64,000 nucleotides of DNA, from NCBI GenBank assembly GCA_907163345.1, contig CAJQUN010000003.1, forward strand, positions 25,869,879 to 25,933,878, written 5' to 3'. Made by a program: the position numbers and the translations under genes. The number at the start of each line of letters is the position of its first letter. Within the stretch, counting starts at the first letter, position 1. The notes under the pieces are model-generated. The model saw only the letters and a list, made by a program, of their open reading frames with translations, did not search any database and was not told the DNA's origin. This stretch comes from Haberlea rhodopensis (Eukaryota > Streptophyta > Magnoliopsida > Lamiales > Gesneriaceae). Shown here piece by piece: positions 34,420 through 45,567 of the stretch.

Positions 34420-34431
34420 GCTCTGATACCA
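34420..34431 (-). other. Primer-binding site of element A
   Basis: TGGTATCAGAGC on minus, four bases after the LTR end, complementary to initiator tRNA-Met. Confidence 0.85.
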
Positions 34432-34951
34432 CTAATGTAAGGACCCTAGTTCCTTAAGTGCGGATTAAAGGCATAATTAAATTTTTCCATACAAAATAAG
34501 GTTTGAAGGTCAAGTTGATGCCCTGAGTTAATTAAATTACAGTGCCAAATAAAGTTTCAAAAGGGATTAGTTACATTCCCAACCAATGAATACTAATCCT
34601 ATAGCTTTACACTACTCCTAGAGCAGATACTATACAAAAGGATTTGGCCTGCTAACAAGAGCACTCCTCACTGGCTCACTGCATCACCCGCCTTAGCCCC
34701 TTCCGCCCAAGTACCTACAGGAACAACCCCAAACCGTGAGCATGTATATAAATCATATCCACAATAATATGATCACAATTAAATGCATAAACCATAAATG
34801 CAATTCACTTCCTGTGTTTAACATATTTAAAAGCTCCATTGGTTGTCCCTGTATCACAATAATAATCAAAGATTATAATACCGATATACATGTCATGACA
34901 TGAACTCATTCCGTGTACACCAATTTCCAATTTCCAGTCTTATTATATCAG

Positions 34952-35163
34952 TGGCATAATACCCCTCGCGTTTATATGACAGCGGCATTAATACCCCTCG
35001 CTTCGACATATTAGCGGTATAATATCCCTCGCATCAATATGACAGCGGCATTATCCTTCGCTTCGACATATTTGCGGCAAATATTCTTCATCGCTAAATA
35101 TGACAGCGGCAAGTATTCTATCATCGCTTCGACATAACAGCGGCAAGTATTCGATCATCACTA
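34952..35163 (-). repeat. AGCG/CGCT hairpin array, right LTR of A
   Basis: Copy of the array at 28138-28352 with a few single-base indels. In this copy it would be in the 5' leader of the element RNA. Confidence 0.8.
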
Positions 35164-35490
35164 CGATATAATCTCGACTCACAATTTATATATATGCAAC
35201 CGTAATGCATATCCAATCACATATGCAACCAAAATGCATAAACAAGACCATGTATGCAACCACAATGCATAACCAATTCAAAGCGTAATAAATACGTTTT
35301 ACCGTCCGATGCTCGTACGTCTCACTACGTACCTTGATTCCAAAAGTGGAGATTATCGTGGACTTTATCTCCTATGCTGTGTGCCCACCTGGGATGGTTC
35401 TACACATTCACACAAATTAATATTAGGAGCCAATAATAGTCCGATATCAAAAATTCCACAAAAAGTCCAAAAATCCAATATTTTAACCTT

Positions 35491-35702
35491 CGCGATCGAT
35501 CGCCCATCACGGCGATCGATCGCCCAAACGTACTGCCCGAGCCCCAAATTTTTCATCCTTCGGCGATCGATCGCCACACTTGGCGCGATCGATCGCCAGA
35601 CCCGCCGATCGATCGCCCAAGAGTGGCGATCGATCGCCAAAAGCTTCCAACGCCTACTGCCTGGGCGCGATCGATCGCCTGAAATGGGCGATCGATCGCC
35701 GA
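35491..35702. repeat. GCGATCGATCGC palindrome array, right LTR of A
   Basis: The same eight boxes as in the left LTR, all intact. Confidence 0.9.
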
Positions 35703-36448
35703 CCCCTGTAACCCGAAAAATCTCCATTTTTGCACCTCAAAATCATTCCAACCCATTCCAACACAAAACCAACAAACCAACAACTCAAATAACATCATAA
35801 CCCTTCAAAATACACCTTAAAACAACCATAAAACCAACCCCCAAACAAAACCACAACAATCCAACCCAAACCCATTTTAAACCCTTCAAAACCATTTCAA
35901 TCTTAAACCAAACACAATAAAAGCAATGGGGAGGTATCCATACCTCTAGGGGACTCCAAAACTCACACCAAAACCCACAAAGCAAGCTTCTTGAAGGTTT
36001 TCTCTCCAACCTTGAGCACAATTTCGAAAATGGGGAAAAGGAAGGGTTTGGTGGTGGTTTTGGGGAAAGTTGTAAAGTAATGGGAATTAAAGGGGAATGG
36101 GGTATAAATGATTTAATTAAACCAATTGCCTTCCACAATTTACCATGGTGTATAAAACACCCCAACATGATATTTAAAAGGCATTTTACCATTATGCACC
36201 AAAATCCCAAATAAAACATGATTCATCCAATTAATCATAACCCAGTTCAATTAAACCATAAAAATCCCCAATTACCCAACATGAATAACATGTACCCCGA
36301 AATGCTCTACCGGGTCACTCCTACCAGGTGACTAAGCACTTCACCAAGATAATTAATTCCAACAATTAATTTAATTACCACCATTAAAATCATATAACCA
36401 AAATTAATGCTCAGTTGCATATAATTATTTCGGGGATATCACAGATCG

Positions 36449-36944
36449 AAACCCAACTCGAAATCGCAGCAAGAAATCGAGCTCAATACCGAAAATGTGA
36501 GAATGCAATGAACAATTAGGTAAAAAGGAAGATAACATCGATCACCAACCTTGAAGAAATTGATGTAGAATTTTTGAAAAATCCCTTGACCTTGCTGCTT
36601 GCGTCTGTCGCGAAGAGGAGGAAAGGGGGAGAAGATGGGTTTGATCGATGGTTTATGTTGGTGAGGGGAAATCAAAAAAAATAAAGTTAAACCCACTTTA
36701 AGTATACACATCACCATCTCCCATATAATTTCTATTATTTGCTCAAAACCCCTTCTAGATATGTATACTTCAATTACAATCTCATACTCCATTTTATTTT
36801 ACTTCAAACCCAATTCAAAAATTTATTTAATATTTAATCCAAATCCCATTCCAAAATCTGATACTCAATAATTAAATCTCGACATATCATAAAAATATCA
36901 ATATTAAATCCATTTGACAATTAATAATTATTCTGAGAATCACA
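36449..36944 (-). repeat. Older LTR, right part
   Basis: Continuation of 27275-27604. It ends in ATTATTCTGAGAATCACA, which on minus gives TGTGATTCTCAG, like other Gypsy LTR starts here. No polypurine tract is seen beyond it. Confidence 0.4.
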
Positions 36945-37865
36945 GGAATAGCCTCCACTCCTCCATATTCCATATCACCTTCATCCACCATCACCTCTTC
37001 ATCCTAGGAATTGGAACAAGCCAACAAGAGAATCGAGGAGCACGATCGAGAAAGAAGCAAGGAAGGATCGAGAATCAACGAAGAAGTCGACTTGGGAGTT
37101 TGCTTTTACTTATTCTTTATTTGTTTTGAATTATTATTGGATTTAATGTGTTTTGGATGATTGAGAAATATCTTAAACATTGTTTTCCTTTAATATTCTT
37201 GATTCATTGAATTCATACATCTTCTATGAGCATGTGTTATTGTTTTTAATGCTTTTGAAGGATTGATCACCTTTGAATGATATTTTATTATAATTGAGAT
37301 CGAGAGATAAAATTATAATACGATATAATAATTCATGCCGTGTGTTTAAGATTGAGATCGAGAGATAAAATCACATACGAGTGGTAGCTTTGGGTTGTTT
37401 AATACAAAGTTAGTGGTTTTCATAAAGCGCATTCGATATCAAATTGTTAATTAAGTGAACGAGAGTTACTTGTTGCAATTTGATGTTAGACTCAATATAG
37501 CTCGAGAGAGTATATTGAATAAATTCGGAAAACCCGTCACCTTACAGATGTATGGAGAAAAGAATTGTAAAAGTTGGGTTAGGTGAATCATAGTATTGAT
37601 AATTCTTGCTTGTGGACTTTTCTCGTGATCATCGATTATTTTAGTTGGGTTATAGTAGCTTAATTTAGTTTAGTTTAATTATTAATTAATTATCGTAGGT
37701 TAAATATAGTTAAAAGAAATCTTATTTGGTACTTGCTTGTTAGTCCCTGTGGGTTCGACAATCCGTATTCTTCCTATGTATACTAAAACTTGATAGCGTG
37801 CACTTGCGGTCTAAAATCGCTAGAGTGGAATTAATTGTTTAAAATAAAAGCGATCATACATCATG
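36945..37865 (+). repeat. Tat/Athila-type LTR or leader relic
   Basis: Contains a duplicated phrase GATTGAGATCGAGAGATAAA (near 37290 and 37350) and the block GTCCCTGTGGGTTCGACA, followed by TTGATAGCGTGCACTTGCGG. This wording is common at the 3' ends of Tat/Athila LTRs in plants. No ORF. Confidence 0.45.
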
Positions 37866-37869
37866 ACTC

Positions 37870-38150
37870 ATTAAAAATCATCTGTTTTCAAAAATTACCT
37901 CCCAATCTCAAATTTCATTACCAGCCCCAGTACAAAGTACTCCGGACCCCAGATCCCACCAAAGATCAAATTCCAAGGTTAGCACCACGATGAGAATACA
38001 ATCTCATCCCTTGGATCCGACGACTCCAAAAACCGGATTTAAAATCCCCGAGAGTCCCAAAACAGCAATTAATTCATAATTGCCACAATTAAAATCCATT
38101 AACGATTATTACTATACCGGGATTAACATCATTAATTATCGGGCATCACA
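37870..38150 (-). repeat. LTR terminal fragment (same family as LTR D)
   Basis: Ends TTATCGGGCATCACA; on minus this is TGTGATGCCCG, followed on its other side by the polypurine tract AGTGGGGGATAAT. Its reverse complement matches the start of the LTR at 56044. The rest of this LTR is missing on the left. Confidence 0.65.
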
Positions 38151-40626
38151 ATTATCCCCCACTAATAAAATTTCATCCTCGAAATTTGCATGGCGTACTC
38201 CACGTAACGCCGAGACCACGCAATCCAAACGGATCCACATCGTCGAATCATGAACATGTCATGAATGACACACCGATCACGAGGATACCGACCTCGTACC
38301 AAAACCTGAAATGGGATAAACCTCCCAAACCATTACAACCGCAACAGGACGTCAGCATACCCCAATGCTAACCGCCACAAAAGCAGTCAGCCAAACCTAA
38401 CTGCAAGTCAAACGAATCATTCGTGATTCTAAAATAGATATAGCCTCAATGATATCTCTATGATTTAGCCTACGATGTTAACCATACATCGTTACCAAAG
38501 AAACCATCAGTACACTACAATGTACTTGAATTATACCCGGTTTTCACTTTCCAAATCCCTCTCCATCAAAGGAGTAGTTACACGACATTGCAACATGGAT
38601 TGGGCAACAACACGGCTCCGATCAATACGAAACACATCTCCAGAGATGTCTACAGCCGTGTGTTCCAAGAAATCACATCTTTGTCCAAACACACTATCGA
38701 GACTCCACAAGGTCTCAAGTTCCCGAAAGGACATGCAGCATTCCCGCCACACGTGTCAACCATGACACTAAACAAATCCGAATCCTGGCCATCCCTCGTT
38801 TATCCTGGGATTCAAGAATCCTAAAACAAGGAAGCTATCCAATTAACTAACAAGAATTTCCATGGTCCCAAAACACGACAATCCCTCCTCAGGGGAAGTC
38901 AACCGGACCTCACGATTATTCCTCAGAATACATCGTGTCATCCAGATTACCAATCTCAAGGTGCCACAATCTCTCACCGGAGATTCATTCATCAAAGCAT
39001 ATAAATCCGATGCTCGACGAGTACCAAGAAAATGTTGGCATTCGTATACCCACACTGGCATACATGCCTAAGTACCAATACAACCTGCATACTCAATGCA
39101 ATAGACTCGGGTATCTCCAATCATACCCAAAATCCCAAAAAGGGTGTGATTTTAACATCAACACCACACAAACCAAATCAATCAATCTCCCAAAAGATTC
39201 AACTGGTAGGTATATCAATACCGCCTTCCTCACAAGGAAAGTGACATGAATCCATCAATGCCACGATTACCAAATCGAAACACGTATACACCACGTATAC
39301 TCATTCTAATGATGCTCTGTACTAATCCCATAGTACTCCATAAACCTCGAGCATCTCCCAGAGATGCCTCCTCGTAGGTCTTACCGGAAATATAAAGCCA
39401 TTACCCAGTCCATCATCAGTAATGATTACCATGGCTGATTTACAATCAACCCACGATCGATACCAACTGTCTCCATGACAGTACAATCCAAATCTCTCCA
39501 AGAGATAAAATCAATATAGTAGTATTACCCCACTAGCTATATCCCACAATTCCATTTGTGACTCCCGTTGCATCCCATATGCAAGGATGCTCAACCACAG
39601 CTAACAACGACTTGCCGACACTCACGTTGGTACTTCCAACAGAATCGAGTTGTCCCGGTACAAGTCCCTCGAAACATTTGACGTATAACATCCCTGTGAG
39701 GTATTCCCTGCCTCAAACATCATGCCACATAGAGACTACAAGAGTCTACAATAAACCCTCATCGTATCACCGTACGGTTCACCAAACTCAGTTCCAGCGA
39801 GCAGTGTAATGGCTACAACAAGCACACTATATCACTGCAACAATACCTGGCTAGCAATACGCTGCCCCCATAGGCTTGTACCAAACCTATCAACATGCCA
39901 AACGTTCCATCCCGGTATGACATACCGTACAACCATTAGAGTAGTGGGTCATCACCCAATATTTCTCTAAAACACCAATCATAATGGAAATCCCGGTGTC
40001 CTTGCTCAACCACGGTGCAATCCTAATCCATTAGGACTTATTCCACACCCTCAGGGTGGGTGTAACCATGTCTACCACACATAACAATGACAAGCGAGTA
40101 GTTTCCTCTATGACTACCCTTACCACCAATCACTTGGCCTTAGCCATCCCAGCGAGTATACCCAAAGGTATCACTACTCGAAAATATTTACTTCTATTAC
40201 ATGATGCGGTACACTCACCGGTACAATGCATCCAATAGTCCATCGAGCAAACCTGCTCGACATAATGGTCCCGTCAACTAGTGACCCAGACACTACTCTG
40301 TGCCCACCATCGGCACTCCAACCATACGGCTAAATTCATATACATAATGTATTATTCATCGAAACGACGCTACGCGTCTACATAGGCATCCACTATGTCA
40401 TCGTCATCCTGTGACGGTATATGCCAACATATGACATCCAAAATCTCATCGTCAAACACATGACGGTACAGGTATATCAGCGCATGACATCGACAATAAT
40501 GCTAATAAAATAGTAATACACCATACCATCGCTAACAAGATAGTGGCATACCTGTATCCATCGTCCACCAGTGGTACACAAGCAGCACCCATCGATCGTA
40601 GGTTGCGTAATCCAGTGCTACGTACA

Positions 40627-41080
40627 TAGCGGTATAACCCATCGCTATAGAGTCAGCGGCAAGATCCCTCGCCACAGAGTTAGCGGTCATAAAACATCAC
40701 CATATATATCTGGCGGTATGAACCATCGCCATAGATGTAGCGGAATGAACCATCGCTATAGAGATACCCGGCGGTATGAACCATCGCCAATAGATGTAGC
40801 GGAATGACCCATCGTTGTATAATACCCGGCGGCATAAACCATCGCCAATAGAATAGCGGAATGACCCGTCGCTATATAATACCTGGCGGCATAAACCATC
40901 GCCAATAAACTAGCGAAATGTACCATCGTTATAAATACACAGCGGCATAAACCATCGCCAATAGAATAACGTAATGAACCATCGCTATGAATATCTGGTG
41001 GTATAAACCATCGCCAATAATCAGCGGCATAAACCATCGCTATACAATCGACGGCAAGAACCATCGCCATAAATCAGTGG
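40627..41080 (-). repeat. Alternating AGCG/CGCT and GGCG/CGCC hairpin array
   Basis: About 16-20 units. On plus, TAGCGGAATGAACCATCGCTA alternates with GGCGGTATGAACCATCGCC-like units. Loops are nearly constant (GAATGAACCAT, GCATAAACCAT) while the arms switch between AGCG/CGCT and GGCG/CGCC. Confidence 0.85.
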
Positions 41081-41184
41081 TATAATCATGGACTCAAGAA
41101 GTACTCACATTAATGTAGCACTTTGTTCCTTTCGGACCCAAGAGGTGGCTCACATTAAATGCAGCACTTTGTTCCCGATAGCAT

Positions 41185-41700
41185 CGCTACGTCATGACAG
41201 CGGCTTCATCGCTTCGACGTGACAGCGGCATGTGCCATCGCTTCGACACGACAGCTGCATCATCGTTTTCACATGATAGTGGCATCATCGTTTCGACATG
41301 ACAGTGGCATCATTGCTTCGACGTGACAGCGACATTTACCATCGCTTCGACACGACAGCGGCATCATCGCTTCGACATGACAGCGGCATAATCAGGAATG
41401 TATCGCTTTATTCCGTGGGCCCAAGAGGTACTCCCATGTACGTGCCAAATGCTCGTAAGGGCAAGAGGTGACCCCGCACATATGCGCATTGTCCTTTGGA
41501 CTCAAGAGGTGATGCCCATTCCGCATAATCTCATCGATATTTCCATACACCTGCATCAAGGTTAACACAACAATTCACAAATCCTACTACGTTATATCGG
41601 CGGCTCAATAATATCCCTCGCTATGATATGACAGCGACATTAACCATCGCTTCGACATATGAGCGACAAATATTACGATCCATCGCTGGTTATATACCCG
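41185..41700 (-). repeat. ACAGCGGCAT/ATCGCTTCGACA repeat array
   Basis: A dozen or so units like those in the LTRs of element A, with CGCTTCGACATGACAGCG as the recurring join. A middle part (41395-41595) has CCAAGAGGT phrases instead. Confidence 0.75.
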
Positions 41701-42083
41701 TAGCAGGACTCTAATTGCAATATATTTGCATGCTCAATATCAATTGAAATCTCATAATCATATGGAAATCATACCTGAATATTCCACTGTCTGTTATCCA
41801 CCATTCCTGTCCTTAGACAGCGTAATGTTTCTGATTCTCCTGATTTTCCTACAGCATCAAATTCTTAAAACACTTGCATATCAATTGCAATCTGTTCCCA
41901 TCAATCTCATTTCATCGTATTCCATATGATCCCTCAACCTTAGCAATACCACATTCCACATCATAAAAGCACATAAGCAAATAGTTGTGTCACACAACAC
42001 TAACTACCATCACGCATAAATAAGTGCTACCCATTCCTATCAGCATGTTCCAGGCTCTCAACAGCCCAAAAGAGCAAACCACT

Positions 42084-42095
42084 GCTCTGATACCA
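42084..42095 (-). other. Primer-binding site beside the composite LTR
   Basis: TGGTATCAGAGCAGTGG on minus, five bases from the LTR edge TGTAAGGACC at 42100. Confidence 0.75.
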
Positions 42096-42551
42096 CTAAT
42101 GTAAGGACCCCCGTGCCTTTTGTGGGGTCTGCCCACCTTAACAGTGTTAGGATAACAAAATTTGTACTAAACATGCATTTTATAACGTTTTAGGGTTCCG
42201 GTTGTTACGTGAGCTAAAAGGATTACAGGCCAAAATAAATACTTCGTCACTTAATAGATACATTCCTAAACAAGAATGCTAACGTTTTAGATTTATACTA
42301 CTCCTAGAGTAGATACTAAACATAAACAGAATCCTATGCATCTTGTATCCTTGTAGCTCACTGCTTCAACCCGACCCTTAGCCCCTTCAGTCCAAAAGCG
42401 TACCTACAGGGACAACGCATCGTGAGCATACAAGTGTTTACTTAACATCATATTAAAAGGCATAACAGTAAATGCATAACATCCTAGTTAAGTAAAATTT
42501 GTTGGTCGTTCTTTAACTTCTTTTTGTTGTCCCTGATTCTCATTCATGTAT

Positions 42552-42787
42552 AAGGGATCTTACCCCATCGTATGTCATCTTACCATAACATAAACATCGT
42601 GTGGCATCTTACCACATGGGCATCTTACCCAATCGTATGGCATCTTACCATATCATAATCATCGTGTGGCATCTTACCACATGAGCATCTTACCCAATCA
42701 TATGGCATCTTACCATATCATATACATCGTGTGGCATCTTACCACATGGGCATCTTACCCAATCATATGGCATCTTACCATATCATA
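42552..42787 (-). repeat. Constant-loop hairpin array (CATCTTA loop)
   Basis: About eleven units. The loop CATCTTA is unchanged, while the arms rotate through TGTGG/CCACA, GGG/CCC and TATGG/CCATA. Confidence 0.9.
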
Positions 42788-43096
42788 AACATCGTAACAT
42801 CATTTAAACCATCATAACATATAAACATCATTTCATATAAACGTCATCATTTCATCGTACATACTTATGCGATAAATGCATAGTCATAATGTAGAGGCGT
42901 GTTTACCGTCTGATGCCGTACGTTTCTTACGTACCTTTTTAAAAGGAGGAGAAGTAGATAACTCTATCTCTTTGATTGCGCTGGTACCTGGGATGGTTCT
43001 ACAAAACCACATAATACCATAATAGATGCCTCAATACAATCTCATACCATAAATTTAACAAAATAAATCATCATCATATTTTTCAACATTCTGCCT

Positions 43097-43322
43097 CTCT
43101 CGATCGATCGGCCCCAGGTCTCGATCGATCGAGAAAGTATACATAAACAGTGCCAAACACCCTGCCTCATTCGATCGATCGAAATATTTTTACCGATCGA
43201 TCGAGGAGCTTCATCGATCGATCGAAAATTCCTTTCGATCGATCGGCCCCTGAATTTTAAAACATACATTAAACAATCTGCCTCGCTCGATCGATCGGGA
43301 CTAAAGTTTCGATCGATCGAGC
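43097..43322. repeat. TCGATCGATCGA palindrome array
   Basis: Eight boxes around GATCGATC, with TC/GA outer arms instead of GC/GC. Located upstream (on minus) of the predicted start site of this LTR. Confidence 0.88.
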
Positions 43323-44378
43323 ACTCTGAAAAATCGGGGCTTCCCCAGATTTTCGAGCACCTCATTTCCTACCATCATTTCTACTTCATAAAGCGTAAAA
43401 CATGCTTGAACAAAAATGTTATAAGCTTCATAAAACTACCATGCATGTGTTCAAATCAAAGGTTTAACAAAACCTAAGCTAACATGCATCATAACATCAT
43501 CAAAATCTTCAACCTCATCCAAAAAATTCAGGAAAACAGGGCATGCCAGTTCTGCCCAGATTTTCGAGCACTTAATTTCATAACAAGAAAACCAACACAT
43601 AGCATATGTAACATGCTCGAACAAACATGCTAGGAACTTCATAATACTTCCATGTAAACATTCATACCAAGGTTTCGTTCAAACCTATACTAGCATGCAT
43701 GGAAATCGCCCCCACAAAACCCGAACTTAACCAAAAACCCCGAAAACAGAGTACCAACTTACCCCTCTCTTTTTGCTCCTCTTTTTGCAAGGATTTTGGA
43801 CACCTTTTTACCAGCCTTTTTCCCTCTCCTACTGTAGCTTATCTGGACGTTTTTTAGGGGAAAGAATGAGAGGAGCAAGTGGTTGGAGGTGGAGTGGTGT
43901 GGGAGAAGGAGGCATGGGTTGAGAGGATGGGCAGCGAAGTGGGGGTTGATTGATTGGGGGGCGGGGGGGGGGGGGGGGGTGGTGTGGTTGGGGTGGTCAT
44001 GTAGGGTTTAATTGTCCCCGGTATTTAGCACGATGCATTTAAAAATATCCTAACTCGATATTTTTCATCTTTATTTAATTAATACATCCTTTAAAACACT
44101 CAACATGCCTCTCACATCATATCATCATAACATAATTATAACCCCTAATTTAAATGCACCACCACCCTTAACCATAACATAAACATATATGTTAACATGC
44201 CCGTACGTCTCTTACGTACCTTAATTCCAAAAATGGAGAAGTTGTAGAACTTTATCTCCGTGAAGTTGTGGGTACCTGGGATGGTTCTACATAACCATAC
44301 AAATTGATATTAGAAGCTAAACAATAGACAAATACCAAAAATTCAACAAAAATCATCATTTTCCACTTTTTAAACAGT

Positions 44379-44526
44379 GGCGATCGATCGCTACTTGAGG
44401 CGATCGATCGCCTCACTTTTTGCCTTGCGGCGATCGATCGCTTCATTTGAGGCGATCGATCGCCTGCTACGCGAAATGGCTACTGGCCTTCGGCGATCGA
44501 TCGCCTCATTTCAGGCGATCGATCGC
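44379..44526. repeat. GCGATCGATCGC palindrome array
   Basis: Six boxes, GGCGATCGATCGCC or with a CT end, at 20-40 bp spacing. The ORFs at 44377-44626 are by-products. Confidence 0.9.
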
Positions 44527-45353
44527 CACCTGCTGGTGCACGATTTTCACCATTTTTGAGCATTTTTCAAGCTCCATCTTAAACCATTCGAACCCAAACT
44601 TTCCTACAACAACAACAACATCATAACCCACTAAAACCCACATAAAACACTTCAAAAATCATACCCCAAACATATAACATATACCCAAAACAAACCCACA
44701 TAAATCACTTCAAAATCACCCCATTTCAAATCCAGACATCATCAAAACTTTAGGAAGGGTTCCATACCACTTGAAGACTCCAAATCTTGACAAAAATCAC
44801 ACAAACACAAGTTTTGTGGGACTTTCCTTCTCCTTCCTTGGAGGATTTCGAAAATGGGTAAATGGTAGGGTTTTGGGAGTGGTTTGGGGATTTAGAGTGT
44901 AAAAGGGTAAAATGAGATAAAGTGTAGGAAAAGGTGGGTATAATGGGGGTTAAAAGGGGTTGTGTAATTTAATTAAAATTTGTACCCCAAACTTAACATG
45001 ATGTATAAAATACCCTAACATGGTATTTTAAAAGCATTTACAAAAATGCATCCAACTTCAATAAATCCATAATTTCCTCATAATTAACAATTAACACAAA
45101 TACATCATGTTAACACTTCATTACCCAACATGCACAACATGCACCCTGAAATGTAATCCCCCGGGTCACGCCTATCATGTGACTAAGCATTTCATCATGA
45201 TAATCAATTTCAATACATAAATTGATTATCCACTTAATTAATCATATTAACATAATTAATGCCTTAATTGCAATTAATCATTTCGGAGACATCACAATTA
45301 GTTCTCTTAATTGCACCTAGTATCTGGTTTAGATAACGGGGTCTTACACTTAG

Positions 45354-45365
45354 TGGTATCAGAGC
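45354..45365 (+). other. Primer-binding site of element C
   Basis: TGGTATCAGAGCAGCGG, five bases after the LTR remnant that ends CTTACA at 45348. Confidence 0.85.
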
Positions 45366-45567
45366 AGCGGTTAGATAACCAGGAAACGAGTAAAGGGTAG
45401 CCTTTAGAGACAAGTTGGCTAGGTATTCATTGGTGGGCATGTTATGCATGTGATGCATATTTTGTATAAGTGTTATACTAACATGCTTTTGAATATGATA
45501 CTCTTGTTATCTAACGGCTTATATTATGAACTACTTTTGGTATTGTTGTTAACTCTTGTGTTGCAGC

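Larger units (their letters stand above)
27610..36443 (-). mobile_element. Full-length Ty3/Gypsy element A (Tekay-like), with target duplication
   Basis: The two LTRs (27610-29634 and 34436-36443) are nearly identical and flank gag-pol on minus, with a primer-binding site and polypurine tract in the right places. GATCG flanks both outer ends (27605-27609 and 36444-36448), a perfect 5-bp target duplication. The differences I see between the LTRs are mostly single-base indels, with few substitutions, which implies a recent insertion. The LTR length, the domain order and the WDRRGVEEATWE chromodomain-like end suggest a Tekay-type chromovirus. The lineage call is inference. Confidence 0.92.
34436..36443 (-). 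repeat. 5' LTR of element A
   Basis: About 2008 bp, a close copy of 27610-29634 with the same palindrome array (35702-35491), GTACGT hairpin (35332-35315) and hairpin array (35163-34952). It would drive transcription towards lower coordinates. Confidence 0.92.
38151..42099 (-). mobile_element. Non-coding internal region of a Gypsy-like element (LARD-like)
   Basis: A polypurine tract at the left end and a tRNA-Met primer-binding site at 42084-42095 (right end) bracket about 3.95 kb with no gag or pol on either strand. That is the architecture of a large non-autonomous retrotransposon derivative. The flanking LTRs are only partly comparable, so the two ends may come from different elements. 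The right third holds hairpin arrays. Confidence 0.5.
42100..45296 (-). repeat. Composite minus-strand Gypsy LTR sequence
   Basis: Begins TGTAAGGACCCCC and ends GAGACATCACA, so the outer ends are LTR-like. It holds two complete sets of LTR landmarks: GTACGT hairpins at 42918-42934 and 44203-44219, and palindrome arrays at 43097-43322 (TCGATCGATCGA type) and 44379-44526 (GCGATCGATCGC type). The first ~2.1 kb resembles the C LTR in reverse (shared CATCGTGCTAAATACC), and the last ~1.1 kb resembles the A LTR. This looks like two LTRs joined by recombination. A run of about 18 G lies near 43960-43979. Confidence 0.7.

Noticed and set aside
38475..39249. Plus ORFs of 70-104 residues in the non-coding element interior
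   Set aside because: They overlap in several frames, have no recognisable domain and are antisense to the element's replication signals.
40627..41080. CRISPR-like array (regular short repeats)
   Set aside because: Units are hairpins with similar loops and no unique spacers, inside a plant retrotransposon. There are no cas genes and the host is a plant.
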